DNA of 64,000 nt from Coleophoma eucalyptorum (Eukaryota > Ascomycota > Leotiomycetes > Helotiales > Dermateaceae): assembly GCA_026120035.1 (NCBI GenBank), contig JALRME010000015.1:124001-188000 (forward strand), in the 5' to 3' direction. The position numbers were made by a program, and so were the translations under genes. The stretch's first letter is position 1. Each line of letters opens with the position of its first letter. Below are positions 12,401 to 23,313 of this stretch, piece after piece. The notes beneath the pieces were generated by a model that was not told the DNA's origin, did not search any database, and saw nothing but the letters and a program-made list of their open reading frames with translations.

Positions 12401-12671
12401 TTGGGATTCGGGAACAAGACAAGGAACAAGAGAAGGTGGACAACACAACCCGAAAACAGACCACCCTTCGAGCGCACCACTTTCTCATGTAACTAACAGT
12501 AGATATTGCCATGGGTTTATTTACCCTGTCTGTCATCATTCTAGCCAGGTACCTCGGAGCGAGCCGTCACGTCAGGCTCAAGGGCACATAGCCAGATGTT
12601 TGTCTTTTGACAAGCTTGTTGGCCATTAGTGGCTCGATAAAACAAAAAATCTCCTCAATACAAGGATGGGT
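9423..12671. other. Long gene-free region upstream of hexose transporter
   Basis: 3.25 kb without a gene I can support. The longest open frame (10693-11232) has no family features and overlaps the motif cluster described separately. As the transporter reads leftward and the RidA-like gene ends at 12672, this stretch can only be promoter for the transporter, an unannotated RNA or remnant sequence. Confidence 0.55.
10794..12146. repeat. Cluster of GGAGA/TCTCC motifs
   Basis: By eye I count nine GGAGA and ten TCTCC pentamers in 1.35 kb, on both orientations and unevenly spaced. Many are extended to CTGGAG or TTGGAG. About 2.6 would be expected with equal base use. CTGGAG and GTGGAG fit the CreA carbon-repressor consensus SYGGRG, which would suit a hexose-transporter promoter. 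TTGGAG and ATGGAG do not, so a different binding protein or a decayed element with subterminal repeats is also possible. Confidence 0.5.
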
Positions 12672-13126
12672 TCAATCGTCCGATTCAGCTTTAGAAGAAA
12701 TCCTTGCCGTGACCTCGATCTCGATCTTCATTTCTTCTTTCATCAACCTTGCTTCAATCATCGTTGCAGCAGGGCCTACGTCTCCAAACCACTTCCTCAA
12801 CACTGGCCAGATGTCGGGAAAGTCCTTTCCATTGGGTAAGATATAATGGACTCTAACAACGTCCTTCATCGTTGCGCCGGCGTCCACGAGTGCCTTCTCA
12901 ATGTTTTTCAAAGTCTGTTCCGCCTGTTCCACAATGGAGCTAGAAATCACGCCTGTACTGTAGTCGTACCTTAACAACTTGATAAGCAAAGGCCCAACAC
13001 CAGTTACATTGATACGAACCCTGTAGTTCCAGATACGAGGACCCATGAGCCCGTTACCACCGCACGAGAGTAGGCTATCTCGGCTTCGAACTTTGAGCCG
13101 GATGAAATATTTCGTCTCGTCGCCAT
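12672..13126 (-). CDS. RidA/YjgF-family protein
   Basis: Two exons (13126-13020, 12969-12672) encode 134 residues. A 50-base intron (gttcgt...ttaag) joins WVLVSGTTG to YDYSTGVISSS, rebuilding the family core. Upstream, EIAYSRAVV and downstream, IVEQAEQTLKNIEKALVDAG and MKDVVRVHYILP, are standard RidA elements. The family forms trimers; RidA proper hydrolyses reactive enamines/imines using an Arg after the PA motif. Here that stretch reads PAATMIEARLM, so the catalytic Arg is replaced, and a different activity or binding role is likely. It is divergent from the amidohydrolase gene at 14339. The start was chosen as the ATG giving MATRRNISSG in the exon frame. Confidence 0.85.
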
Positions 13127-14338
13127 CACGAAGATATACCACTAAAGTGTATCGCTAAAATCGGCAGTGATATTCAAAAGATATTTGAACATCAAAAGAG
13201 CCGCGTCCAAAGGCTTTATAGGTGGAAAAGAAAATGAGTCATACGGGCGCCGTCTTCGGCAGTCATAAACTCAATAGCTTGCGACTAAGAAACAAAGACT
13301 TGGCCAAACATCAGCACAAATTGAAAAGTGTAAGAAAAGTGTGAAATTGACCAAAAAGCGATGATTCAAAGCAAGATAACAAAAAAAAACGAAAACGAAA
13401 AAAGACGGGAAGCCCATCACTTCTGTAGCTATTCAAACAACACTTGTTGACCTCAACTTTAGTCAAAGGAGACGTACATGTTCTCTTTGAGAGGCCTATT
13501 TTGATTGATGATACTAGTTAGGATATACACTATACTTCTTTGTCCTGTGTGTTATATATGTTCTGCTGAGTAGTATGCGATTAGACACTTTGAAAAAGAG
13601 GTAGGTATTGCTGGATTCGCGTGACCACCGAATTCTCGAGTTGACTGGTACGACACTTGAAGTCTAGAGAAGTATTTGAGGAATACGGGTCGTGAAGTTT
13701 CGAAGACGCAATCATTATAGCATTGCATGCTTCAATTTTGATTATCGACGCGTCGCGTACCAAAAACAAAAGGCTGCTGCTGCTGCGGCGACATAAGCAA
13801 TCTTTGAAGGCACACGCTGTTTAATCCGCAGAATCAAACCGTGTTGTCATCTTCCAACCTAGGAGTACCTGAGCAGTCTTGTGCGTCGTAAAGAGGATCG
13901 CCAGATATTGCTGTTCTTGAAATCAACTTGAGAGGACGCGCCGACGCGCCGACGCGTCTTGTGAGTGACTTCACTCCTCCATCTTTCAACCCTCAACACC
14001 TGCATACAACACAACAATATATTCCACGACGAACTTCAGATCGACGCGCGTGCTTACCGGAGCTGCTGTTTATGTGTTGCAGATACAAGACCTGATGTCG
14101 TGAACGGATTGCAGAGCTTTTCATGGTATCGGTTACCTCCCGGTGACGGCGGCCCGCGGCCGATGGCATGAACCGTGAACGAGAATGAGGTGCTTTTGAT
14201 AAGATAAGCAAGCACCTCGAAAATGGGCGTCGTATAGTAGACTACATAACAACAAACCACACAGCGTCAGATGCTTTGTATCTTTATTAATCGATTGGAT
14301 CGTGGCAATTGAATGATCTGACCCTTCGAACCTGTATT
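13127..14338. other. Divergent spacer between RidA-like and amidohydrolase genes
   Basis: 1.2 kb with no supportable gene. It holds the CGACGCG/ACGCGT cluster listed separately. A short CTG/GCTGCT run lies near 13772-13787. Confidence 0.5.
13746..14050. promoter_or_regulatory. ACGCGT / CGACGCG site cluster
   Basis: A perfect palindrome CGACGCGTCG at 13746-13755 is followed by three GACGCG units in tandem (13935-13956), the last forming a second ACGCGT at 13952-13957. A CGACGCGCG lies near 14042-14050. ACGCGT is the MCB core bound by Mbp1/Swi6 (MBF) in ascomycetes. Sites lie 290-590 bases upstream of the amidohydrolase ATG. Confidence 0.4.
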
Positions 14339-15407
14339 ATGGCTTCTGTGAATATTCTCAAGTTTGGGGTGTCGTCGCCAGCTGACACTTCCCCGCTAAG
14401 ACTCCTGCACCAAGCAGGGTACCAAGCCTCGGACATTCTGGGAGTGGTAGGGAAATCAGAAGGTGTGACATCTTTCAACCGTGTTTTAATAATAACTAAT
14501 TTGAACAGGAAACGGCTGCGTCAATGACTTCTCTCGGACGTTAAGCACAACAGTCTGGGAACCACTGATCCCTGAGTCGGCTGTCACAATCTTCTCGGGA
14601 GGCACAGAAGGTGTGCTGAGTCCACACATCACGTTTATCGTCAAAGACACCAAACCTACTGGGCTCATTGCAGCTGTCGGACATACAAGAGAATTCGAGC
14701 CGCATGAAATTGGCTCTACGGCTCAAGCCCAGGCGGTGGCGGCTTCAATCACGTCCCTACTTCAGGCATCAAGTATACCAAAGGACCAGGTACAAATGGT
14801 CTTAATCAAGTGTCCTCTACTCACGTCCGCAAAAGTCGAAGCCATCAAAGCAGCTTCAAGAACTCCTATAACGACGGATACCTATAATTCAATGGCAAAT
14901 TCGCGCTATGCAAGCGCAATGGGCATCGCAGCTGCATTGGGAGAGCTTCCAGAGAGTGAGCTCGAAAACGTCATGGAGAACGAGACAAGTTGGAGCACGA
15001 AGGCTAGCTGTAGCTCCGGGGCAGAGCTAGAGGATTGTCACATTCTTATTTTAGCATCCCTGCCGGACTCCAAGGGACAATTACGCGCCGTTTCTGGGTA
15101 TATGGACGATGCGATTGATGCTCCGGCAATTCTGAAGTGCTTGACACAAGTAAAGCAAGAATCAGGAGAGGTAGTACAGGTTTTCGTAAAAGCCGAAGCA
15201 GATCCTAGAGGTCTCATACGAGGCAAGAGGCATACTATGAACACAGATAGCGACATACACAGTACACGTCATGCTAGAGCAGCTGTTGGTGGACTAATTG
15301 CTGGGCTTGTGGGGGATCCGGAGATCTATGTTAGTGGTGGTGCTGAGGGCCAAGGCCCTGCTGGAGGAGGACCCTTATGCATTATTTACAAAGTATCCTG
15401 CGCTTGA
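14339..15407 (+). CDS. Ring-opening amidohydrolase, cyanuric acid hydrolase/barbiturase family
   Basis: Two exons (14339-14462, 14509-15407) encode 340 residues. The junction rebuilds VGKSEGNGCVNDFSRT, the family's first lysine motif. All three Lys-Ser pairs of the three-repeat 'Toblerone' fold appear present: K39 with S71 (FSGGTEG), K142 (VLIKCPLL) with Ser near 210-211 (CSSGAEL), and K269 (VFVKAEADPRG) with S317 (VSGGAEGQGPAGGGP). Known members open the ring of cyanuric acid (to carboxybiuret) or barbiturate (to ureidomalonate); fungal cyanuric acid hydrolases are known. I cannot tell the substrate. The usual His after the last GGAE is Gly here. It is slightly shorter than bacterial relatives (about 360). 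The ATG at 14339 is the only one before the first motif. Divergent from the RidA-like gene. Confidence 0.92.
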
Positions 15408-16457
15408 GGGTACCTGCGCTATGCATAGGTAGGCCCTGTTGGTAAAATGGGAATTCCCCGTTGTCTATGACATACAAGTACGAATCTTGAAATTCTCCCT
15501 GTGGCTCTTCAGTTTCTATTGATCTCTTTCCAAATGACAACTTCATTCCTGCAATATTTATTGAATGATCCCGGCCCCATGGACAACGGTAAAAAGAATA
15601 GAACAGGGACACAATATACCGTTCTTGACCAGAATTTGCCGTGGTGCCATTTCTGCTCACTCGCATTATCAATGTAGTCAATAATCTCTTCTGCCTTGTC
15701 ACAAGCTAGTATCGGTCATGGATGCCATGTCACGCTACCAAATCAACAACTACATCTCCGCATCGTCGAATTCAGCCAGAACCTGCTTCTTACAGATCGC
15801 TTTGAATCGCCAGCCACGTGATGTATGTTTTCATCCACATAGTCCCGCCGCTTAAACCTTTTCCGTCGCTTAGTTGTTCTGACGACGAGGCAGGCAACAG
15901 ACTAAGTTTAAAGCATCAGTTTTCGGGCTGAGCACTATATTGCTTGCCGCTCTCGCTTTCTCGGCTCATGGAAATGCCAGTAACATGTTACCCCACACCT
16001 GTCTGCTAAGGGACAACCTTGTAGAAACTAAACTACGAACGGGGATTTTCGTGACAGAAGTTTTGCTGTCGATATATAGAAGCTTATTTACATGCCATGA
16101 TTGGGTGACATGGCTTGGTTTTAAGCTTTACGGGTATGGAGTTGGATTTTGTATTGGCCAAGATATCCCCTACCCGGCTGGCTATAAGGACGAAGACATG
16201 ATACAACCTGCATTCCCGGAAGGCAGCATAGCAACCAGCCTCTCCTTTACATATATTCCCAACCATCGTCAGTCTTTCCAAAAAAACCATATCCTCACGA
16301 CATAGGAAAGATTCTCTTAAAATATTCCAGCGTGGACGTTTCCACGGTGGAAAGAGCATTCGAATAGCAGGGTTCGAAAGCAGGAAACAGAATATTCGGA
16401 GACTCAACATTGGAAGTAATACTAAGAGTTTCTCCATTCAATTTCCACACCGTAAAA
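15408..16457. other. Intergenic region
   Basis: No gene supported. A minus-strand open frame (15382-15702) starts only at GTG and overlaps the amidohydrolase end; another (15940-16305) starts only at TTG. The stretch just before 16458 would be the promoter of the small secreted-protein candidate. Confidence 0.45.
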
Positions 16458-16649
16458 ATGAAAACCGCAACCTTCTTCACCACTTTTGCCAGTATTATGC
16501 TTCTCGCCACGCCTGCAACTGCAGCGCCGGTACCACTCACCCCAGAGCAACTGCTCGCAGCACTCATGTCTCCCACCGTACTGAAAAGACCGACAATGAT
16601 CCCGTGTACTCTCACAGACGCCTTGAGCCCCAATGGAATTTGTATGTAG
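16458..16649 (+). CDS. Small secreted-protein candidate
   Basis: Unspliced, this encodes 63 residues. MKTATFFTTFASIMLLATPATA is a convincing signal peptide with an AxA-type cleavage site, followed by a short Pro/Leu-rich mature part with two cysteines (PCTLT, NGIC). A donor-like gtatgt overlaps the last codons, with an acceptor ctaaccag near 16699. Splicing there would extend the protein by about 45 residues and add cysteines, so the 3' structure is uncertain. No family recognised. Size, secretion signal and isolation fit a candidate effector or cell-surface peptide. No conserved domain supports that, so confidence is moderate to low. Confidence 0.4.
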   Translation: MKTATFFTTFASIMLLATPATAAPVPLTPEQLLAALMSPTVLKRPTMIPCTLTDALSPNGICM

Positions 16650-18141
16650 AATTCCACCTTTTGGAAGGGTGGCGAGTAAATGAAGCTTGCTCTAACCAGG
16701 TAATAAGAATTCTACGTCTTCACCTTATTTTAACATTGGCCGTGGGATATATATGTTGGCTGACACCTGTCTCCAGAGTGATGAAAATCACATTTCAAAT
16801 TCTTGTATATTTTTGAACTGAAGAGACATTTTGAGAGGGGGGGGGGGGTCCGGAGAGAAATGACCTCGAAGTGGCTTCAAACATGTTGGAAAGAAGATTT
16901 TATTTCTATTGAGCGTCTTTGCTCTTCTTTTTACTTATTCAATGTATGAATTTTTTATCTTAGATGCTGGACAACTGAGAAGCTACCTTCTTTCTCTGAA
17001 TATGCCTTTCACAATAAGGATCCTAGAAGACTCGCTTTCGTTTCAACTACTTGTATTAGTAGTATTCTCCATGACTCTGATTTTTTAATATATTGCATAT
17101 TGACTACACTACCATGCCGTTCAGTCTGTACAGATTTAATGCAATAAGCATATCTCAAGCCTGGGTCGTTCAGATTTGCATAATCTTTAACGAGTTTGCC
17201 ATCTGCTCAAGCTCCTGTGAGCCCCGAGATGTTGTACAATTTACCACAGAGGCTAACCATTGGCGTTGTGATAGGGTTGGTCTCGTATGAGTTCCAGGAT
17301 AGCTTTGAGCTTGGGCAACCTTTCCGGGGAAGCTTGGGATTGAGTTTCATAGCCATCATACTAGGTGTATTGGATCAGCTGTAGGCACATGATATTTCCA
17401 AGTGGCTGTTAGACCGGCTTTATCCGTGTGTACCTCCTCGAGCGCATGTCAAGAGCATTTGCATATCTTCCCATGAAAACAAAATTGTTAGAGAATGATC
17501 CATAGTAAAGCATGATGTCTCTACTACAGATAATCATTTGCTGGGTCCAGACTCTATGCCAGTGTGGTCTTTGGTATATCCATTTGACTTGCCACATTTT
17601 GAATATTTCTGGATCTTAAATTACCAGTCTTCTACTTAATCCCATGACCTCCATATCATCTCTCAAGCAATCATTACTCTGTTATGAGCTTTCAAAAAAT
17701 TTGTCAAAAAATTTATTTCAAATTTGGCGAGTAAAAGCTGCGACTGATTTTGCGATGATTTGACTTCTCCTTCAAATTCTCTTCAAACCGCCATTTTCGA
17801 CATTATGGCCAACATTTCAATAAATATCTCCTGTCGCAGCGGACCCAGCAAATTTCAACCCAGGTGGCATGTCCCAAATTTTCAGTAATTATTGCAGAAG
17901 TTCTAAAACACACCACCGAGAACAACTAATTCGTAATACTTTCTCGAAGTCTACACCAAAAGCAATCCGTAGAACTCAGACAGTTCGGATGGCGAAAGTA
18001 CCTGTTCTAGAGTTATTGAGAGTATTTGAGAGTATTTGCTGAATAATTTTCTTTTTGGCTGCTACTACCTATCAATCCAAGAATATATGAGATATTATAC
18101 ACACAGACGCAGATCCAAAATGTGGCAGTGTAGTCTGTCGT
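16650..18141. other. Intergenic, AT-rich
   Basis: A G12 tract at about 16837-16848. An open frame at 17196-17384 has a hydrophobic, protein-like composition (LTIGVVIGLVSYEF) but begins at TTG and has no recognisable upstream exon; it could be a remnant. Nothing else seen. Confidence 0.45.
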
Positions 18142-19900
18142 TCATCTCTCCGCATCCACCCTGGCAATAGCGGTGGTATTTAGCCCTGGCCATTTTCTCT
18201 TTCCATGAGAATACCAATACATAAGAGCAGCTACTACGACGAAAACATAGATTGGCCCAGCATAATTCATATTCCTGCCGGTAACTGGGATTGTAGTAGG
18301 GAATGGCAGCCATACTGTAAGGTACATTGTCCAAAGGAGCGCGAAGACATTAATTGGCGTACCCCAACCTCGAGGTAATTGCCACTCGCCATAACTGACA
18401 GGGTATTGTGGTCCATTACCAATTCGACCCGTGAGCCTCGCATGAAGCATACAGCTTATGGCAATAATGTAGGAGGAATACAGTCCCAAAGAAGAGAGTG
18501 CTGTGAAAGCACTGAATGCTGTAGCACTAGTGGAGCCGACGTTGAGTATGGACAGGATACTGACGATTATAATAGGAAGCCAGAGTGAGCGAATGGGTAC
18601 AAGGTGACGAGGGTGAATCTAGTTCAAGTCAGAGATGAAATGCAGCATGATATTCGAAGAACAAGGGTATTACCTTTGCAAAATAACGTGGAAGAGCACC
18701 ATCTCGCGCCCAAGCCCAAGTAATACGAGATACCGATGCCAATGACGCAGCGACTACGCAAAATGTAATAATAAGGAGACCGCAAACCATCGCTGTACCA
18801 GCTTTCAATCCGGTTGCGTTAATGCAGATCGGGATTATTGGGAAAGACGAGTCCAGTACACTAGAATCGCCCATCGTGAACAGAAGGCAAAGGATAATGC
18901 CGTATGCCATTATACCATTGATAATAATAGTCCATATCATGGCTCGAGGGACAGCTTGTTTTGCCTTGCGAACTTCTTCGGACATATGAACTACGCCATC
19001 AAATCCGATAAACCCCCAGGCCGGTACTAAGAGGCCGATATTCCTGCAGCACAATGTCAAACATAGTTGCCTTAGGATGTTGGAAGTTGAAGGCTGGAGA
19101 CAATTCTTACCATGTTACAAAGCTATTCTCCCAGCCTGAAAAGACCGATTTCTCAAAGAAAACAAAATTGGAGCTCGATGTTGCAGGCGCCTTGACAGAC
19201 AAAACAACCACAAAGATTACGAATAGAACTACATGCATGATACCAGCGAAAAGTTCAATCCATGGAATGGTTCGAAACGCATACATGTTAAACAAGCCCG
19301 CGACGACAAGCTGTGCAATGATCAGTAGTGTCAGATGCCAATTCTGATAGACATAGTCGGTATAATTAGCAGATACTAAACCAAGCAAGATGTTTGCCTC
19401 CGAGGATGTAGAGCCAGCAAGGGCGGAAACCCAAGCAAACCAAGTCACCCAGCCTTGCATCCAAGTGATGAATCGCTTATGACTCTCCGGGGCAAGAAAA
19501 TGAGTCCAGTGATATTGAGCTCCAGCAATGGGTTGTATTGCAGCAAGCTCAGCCATTGATGACGCTTGGGCGAGAGCACCTATTACGACAGCAATGATAC
19601 CCCAGGCTAGGGTTTGCGGTCCACCGTTATAGAAAGTTGCGCCCATGTTCATAGCCATGACCTCCCAGCTTGACATGAATGTGAGCGCAAATCCAAGCAG
19701 CTGTGCAAATGAGAATAAGCGCTGGTGTATGATCAGTGTCATTCAAGACTTCTTGGGTCTCATATCGGTACTCTTAGACTGGATGTGCCACCTCCATCAT
19801 TGTCATTAGAGTCATAAGCGTGTGACACGCATGAAGCGCCCCCCTTGTTTGTCGATTCCATCTCAAAAGTATCGTGATCCGAGATTGCCATATAGCTCAT
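18142..19900 (-). CDS. APC-superfamily amino acid/GABA/choline permease
   Basis: Four exons (19900-19772, 19721-19111, 19043-18674, 18618-18142), 528 residues. The core SSWEVMAMNMGATFYNGGP (first membrane segment), AELAAIQPIAGAQYHWTH, the SEEVRKAKQAVPRAM block and the ASVSRITWAWARDGALP motif match the fungal GABA/choline/amino acid permease branch (Uga4, Hnm1). About 12 membrane segments are expected in the plasma membrane. The exact substrate cannot be read from sequence. Exon 1 is hydrophilic, typical of the cytosolic tail, and two in-frame ATGs (19900, 19891) could start it; I took the first after the upstream stop. A related permease lies on the other strand at 24481. Confidence 0.9.
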
Positions 19901-22056
19901 TAACGACTAAGACTATTTTCGATAAAAGGATAATAAACTGAAGTGAGAAGAATCTGTCAGAGAAGAAGACAGAAGATCATATTTCGCGTCATGCCATAAG
20001 CAACTTATATGGACTAGATCATGGTGCTAAAAAGCAAGGGAGAAAGTTAAGATGGCCTGCTGCACAGTATATTGGGGGATGCTACAGGAATCAAGTTACC
20101 AGGGACATTGACTAATTCTCTTCGATATCCTATTGGATCGGGTCAGTATCTTATGCAGAACAGCTGCAGGAGCGGGTTACACGGCGATTAGGAAGAAGCA
20201 AGGTCTGTCTATCGAAGATGTGAGCACAAGCAATATCACCACATGATAAAATTTCAAAATGCAACAAGAAGTGAAGACAGCAGGGAAAGATTCTGGCTGA
20301 CACTGACTTTGGTGTTGCTGAGTTTTAAAACTTCGATTTTAGGTATGTCTTACCCCATTACGGATGGCATATAGAACCAAGGGCGTCCTTTCAAACTATA
20401 AGATTGTCTTGCATCGAAGGCAACTGTATTTCATGGAATGATATCAGATCAAAAGAAAAGATTAATAGTCAAATATTCGAAAGAATGTTATTGAAGAACA
20501 GATTCTTCATCAGAAGCCGGAAAGTTCAATAGAGATCATGGAGCACCGCAATCTTAATATCTCCTTTTTTGGGATATAATGTAAGACGAGGGTTAGCATA
20601 GTTTTATCAGCAACCTAATCCTAGTATTTACATTATCCATACTAGGTACCACATATAGAGCAATATTACGAGTAGTGTAAGAAATCTCAACTATCACTAG
20701 CCCTAGAGAGTGGAAAACCCTGTATATAAGCAAGAAAGTATTGACCGACGCATGTGAATTAGAGTGCAAGTGAAGCTTATTTCTTTAACGTAGATATCAA
20801 TGGAACAAGAATAAGAAAGGATATTTTGTTTAAATGCTCTCAAGTTATGTTATTCCCCATTCTCCTACTGTCACTTATACACACTTTTTGCCATATACCT
20901 GTTCTAACTCTATCATTGGTCCCGCCCTCCACCATCTACCTTATCTGCAATATACAGACAAGAGATTATATGGGATTTAATCCATGCACTTATACTTCCC
21001 ACGAGCCTTTATAACTAATTATCAAAGGAGGTAGCCTCCCCATTGTGAGCATAAGCAGCACCGGTCTCGACATGTATATCTTTTGCAAAGTTACCAGCAT
21101 TGGTCCCAAATGGTGGTTTGCCGTGAGTGAGATCATTCCATCCACAACTGGCCATGGGCGTGCCTTCAAACCCCAGTCCAAAGAAGTCTTAGAGAAGAAA
21201 GCTCGTCTATAATCTTGCGCTTGGTCGTAGCCTATCTCACTATGGTATGGCCAGCCATAAGAACAAGACGGAATATCACGTATTGTTTGTGCCTTCGGAA
21301 CAGAATGAAATCATAACCTGTAGGCTCTGCAACGAAGATCCCGTAGTCTGTTGTCGTCGCTCAAAGAGTAGGGGTCGCCAGCAAATAAGTTAAGCGATCA
21401 ATCTCGTCGGCTCGAGATTGAGAAATAAATCAGTTTTGCAGTTGAGATCTATCGCAAAATACCTTCATTCCTTTTATAGTTCATTTTATTGGCCTCAAAA
21501 TCCAACTATAGAGCTTCGCAGTACAGTTGGACCTTGAGCTCTTCATGCGCTGTTGAACTCATCGAGTATCGCAATGGCGTTTCTATGGCTAATATTTATT
21601 GTTGGCTCTTGTATGCGTCGTACGGTGAGAAGTTAGCCTTACGGGATATGTTTTCGACCATCGAATAAAGTATTTTTAGTGATACCAGGCCCGCAAACGG
21701 CTACAACTTATCAGGGTCTGATGAACCGAGGATACGCCTATGTGGTCTGGAACCTGTAATAGCGAGATGCATTTCAATTTTTGCGAAGGCTGGCCGTAAT
21801 CTTCTGTACGTATCCTCCTGCAATTATATATACTGTCCAAAAAATATGCCAACATAATTTATACCAGTATATTGCTTATCAAGATATACCTTGTCCACAT
21901 CGGATCGGGCATTCGGGTAGTTGCAAATCGTAGGTTCTAGACGAATGTAAAGTATTTCGTAAGAATCTACAGCTCTGGTTGCTTGAAGCAAGTGGCAGGG
22001 CTGAGAAACACTGATAGGTTACATGAAAATGATCAAGTATTGGAAATAAATTAATT
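19901..22056. other. Intergenic region containing a decayed gene
   Basis: 19901-21014 shows no gene; it is AT-rich, with many short poly-A/T tracts, and serves as promoter of the permease at 18142-19900. 21015-21562 holds the remnant listed separately. 21563-22056 shows nothing further. Confidence 0.5.
21015..21562 (-). pseudogene. Decayed gene of unknown function
   Basis: Reading leftward, coherent protein-like segments appear in order. They are HEELKVQLYCEAL, an in-frame TAG (21506-21508), LDFEANKMNYKRNE, a normal 52-base intron (21411-21462), then DEIDRLTYL. A frame change leads into GDPYSLSDDNRLRDLRCRAY, followed by an in-frame TGA (21311-21313), TIRDIPSCSYGWPYH and a 53-base intron (21188-21240). 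A last exon of 57 residues begins FFGLGFEGTPMASCGWNDL and ends at a TAG (21015-21017). Well-formed introns flanking broken exons argue for a recently disabled gene. Both nonsense codons could arise by C-to-T change (CAG to TAG, CGA to TGA). I do not recognise the family. An alternative is a functional gene whose splicing I have misread. Confidence 0.45.
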
Positions 22057-23313
22057 CTATGGTCTATCACTATCCTCTGCAATATATATACCTAAATCAT
22101 GTTCCGTGCCACTTGAATTATGCACCTCCCACTCCATCTGCAATATAATACCCTGCCTCGAATCTTGACTGAAAGACCTCTGGCTTCTGCGAGGACTACT
22201 AATGGTCGTCTGCTGGGGCATCGTATCCGTCCTCAAAACTGGTGTTCCATTAAAATCGCTACTTCTCACTGTACCACTAAAACTTGTCCATTTTCCTGAT
22301 TTTCCTGATCGGGCAGAAAAGCTCTGCATGGGAAAGCTCCGAATTGCTAAACCCGTTGGTTGATCGATTGTCGTAACACCTGTTTCCTTTTCAAATGGAG
22401 AAAAAAAAGCACCTAGGCAGGTCAGAGTCGTTGATAATATACAAAGATCAAGGTGTATCTGCGCCCAAGTCGCCGTATATGCACCTTCAAGTGTTGGATC
22501 TGGGGAGCTGAGTTCTGTAAGGATGTAGTGCAAGTGTGTTATTGATAGTCCAGTAACTGGTATGCGGATCCCGAAAGCAACGAAGACTACACTCTTGAGT
22601 CGAAGTGACATTTGAAGTCGTAGTAATAGGAAGATAGGTATGAGTAAAAGAGCCGCCTCAGTAATGACATCAATTGCATCAATCGCTTTCCATCGTCCGG
22701 CAAGATTCGGACAAGGGCCTCGTTCCCCTCGTAGACTCTCTTGATTGCAGTTTATGACAAGTAGAAGGATGGATGATAGGCCCCAAGTAATGCATAATAT
22801 GACTGTCGCCCAAATAACGTGTGCGTGATCTCGAAAGGTACTTATGCGTAAACATAGTGCTGTCACTGCCAGTTTGGAAACTGTCAATCCCAGAATGTAT
22901 AAAATATCATCCGCGAACAGAAACTGCTCGAGTATTAGCATATGAAGCTTGTGCTATTGCAATGCTGTTGCCTCACTCTACTAATTCTTACCAGCCCTTC
23001 TGTAGACAGGAGCTTTATGGAAGTGCCGTAGCCGTGAGTTATTTCTAAGTATACGATTGAGGAACGAACAGAGGATAATACCTGCAGACTATTAGTTTCG
23101 CCAGCCAGCTAATGAACATGCTATGGGTACCGTGGCAGCGGCAACAAGATTGTCATCCCATTTCCAGGGTCCGTTGATCTTGAACCTCACAAATATTCGA
23201 AGTAAAAGACAGATCCAAATGGAAATCAGGAAGAAGGTTGTGATGACCGTTATCAGCCCCCCTTTATCTGTATCAGTGATGACCTGGAAAGGTGGCAAGA
23301 TGATGTTGTTCAT
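22057..23313 (-). CDS. PTH11-like membrane protein (fungal rhodopsin-type domain)
   Basis: Three exons (23313-23131, 23081-22992, 22947-22057), 387 residues. The membrane segments include TVITTFFLISIWICLLLRIF, then the signature FVRFKINGPWKWDDNLV, HGYGTSIKLL in the spliced exon 2, and FLFADDILYILGLTVSKLAVT. The conserved Cys-rich loop (INCNQESLRGERGPCPN) and the DVITEAALLLIPIFLL segment follow. This is the large Pezizomycotina family around Pth11, a candidate G-protein-coupled receptor for surface cues. There is no N-terminal CFEM domain. The long Ser/Arg-rich C-terminal tail (about 90 residues) is cytosolic. Ligand unknown. Confidence 0.88.

Noticed and set aside
15382..15702. Minus-strand open frame of 106 codons
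   Set aside because: GTG start, overlaps the amidohydrolase end, and shows no family features.
17196..17384. Hydrophobic open frame of 62 codons
   Set aside because: Protein-like composition, but no ATG or credible upstream exon; noted only as a possible remnant.
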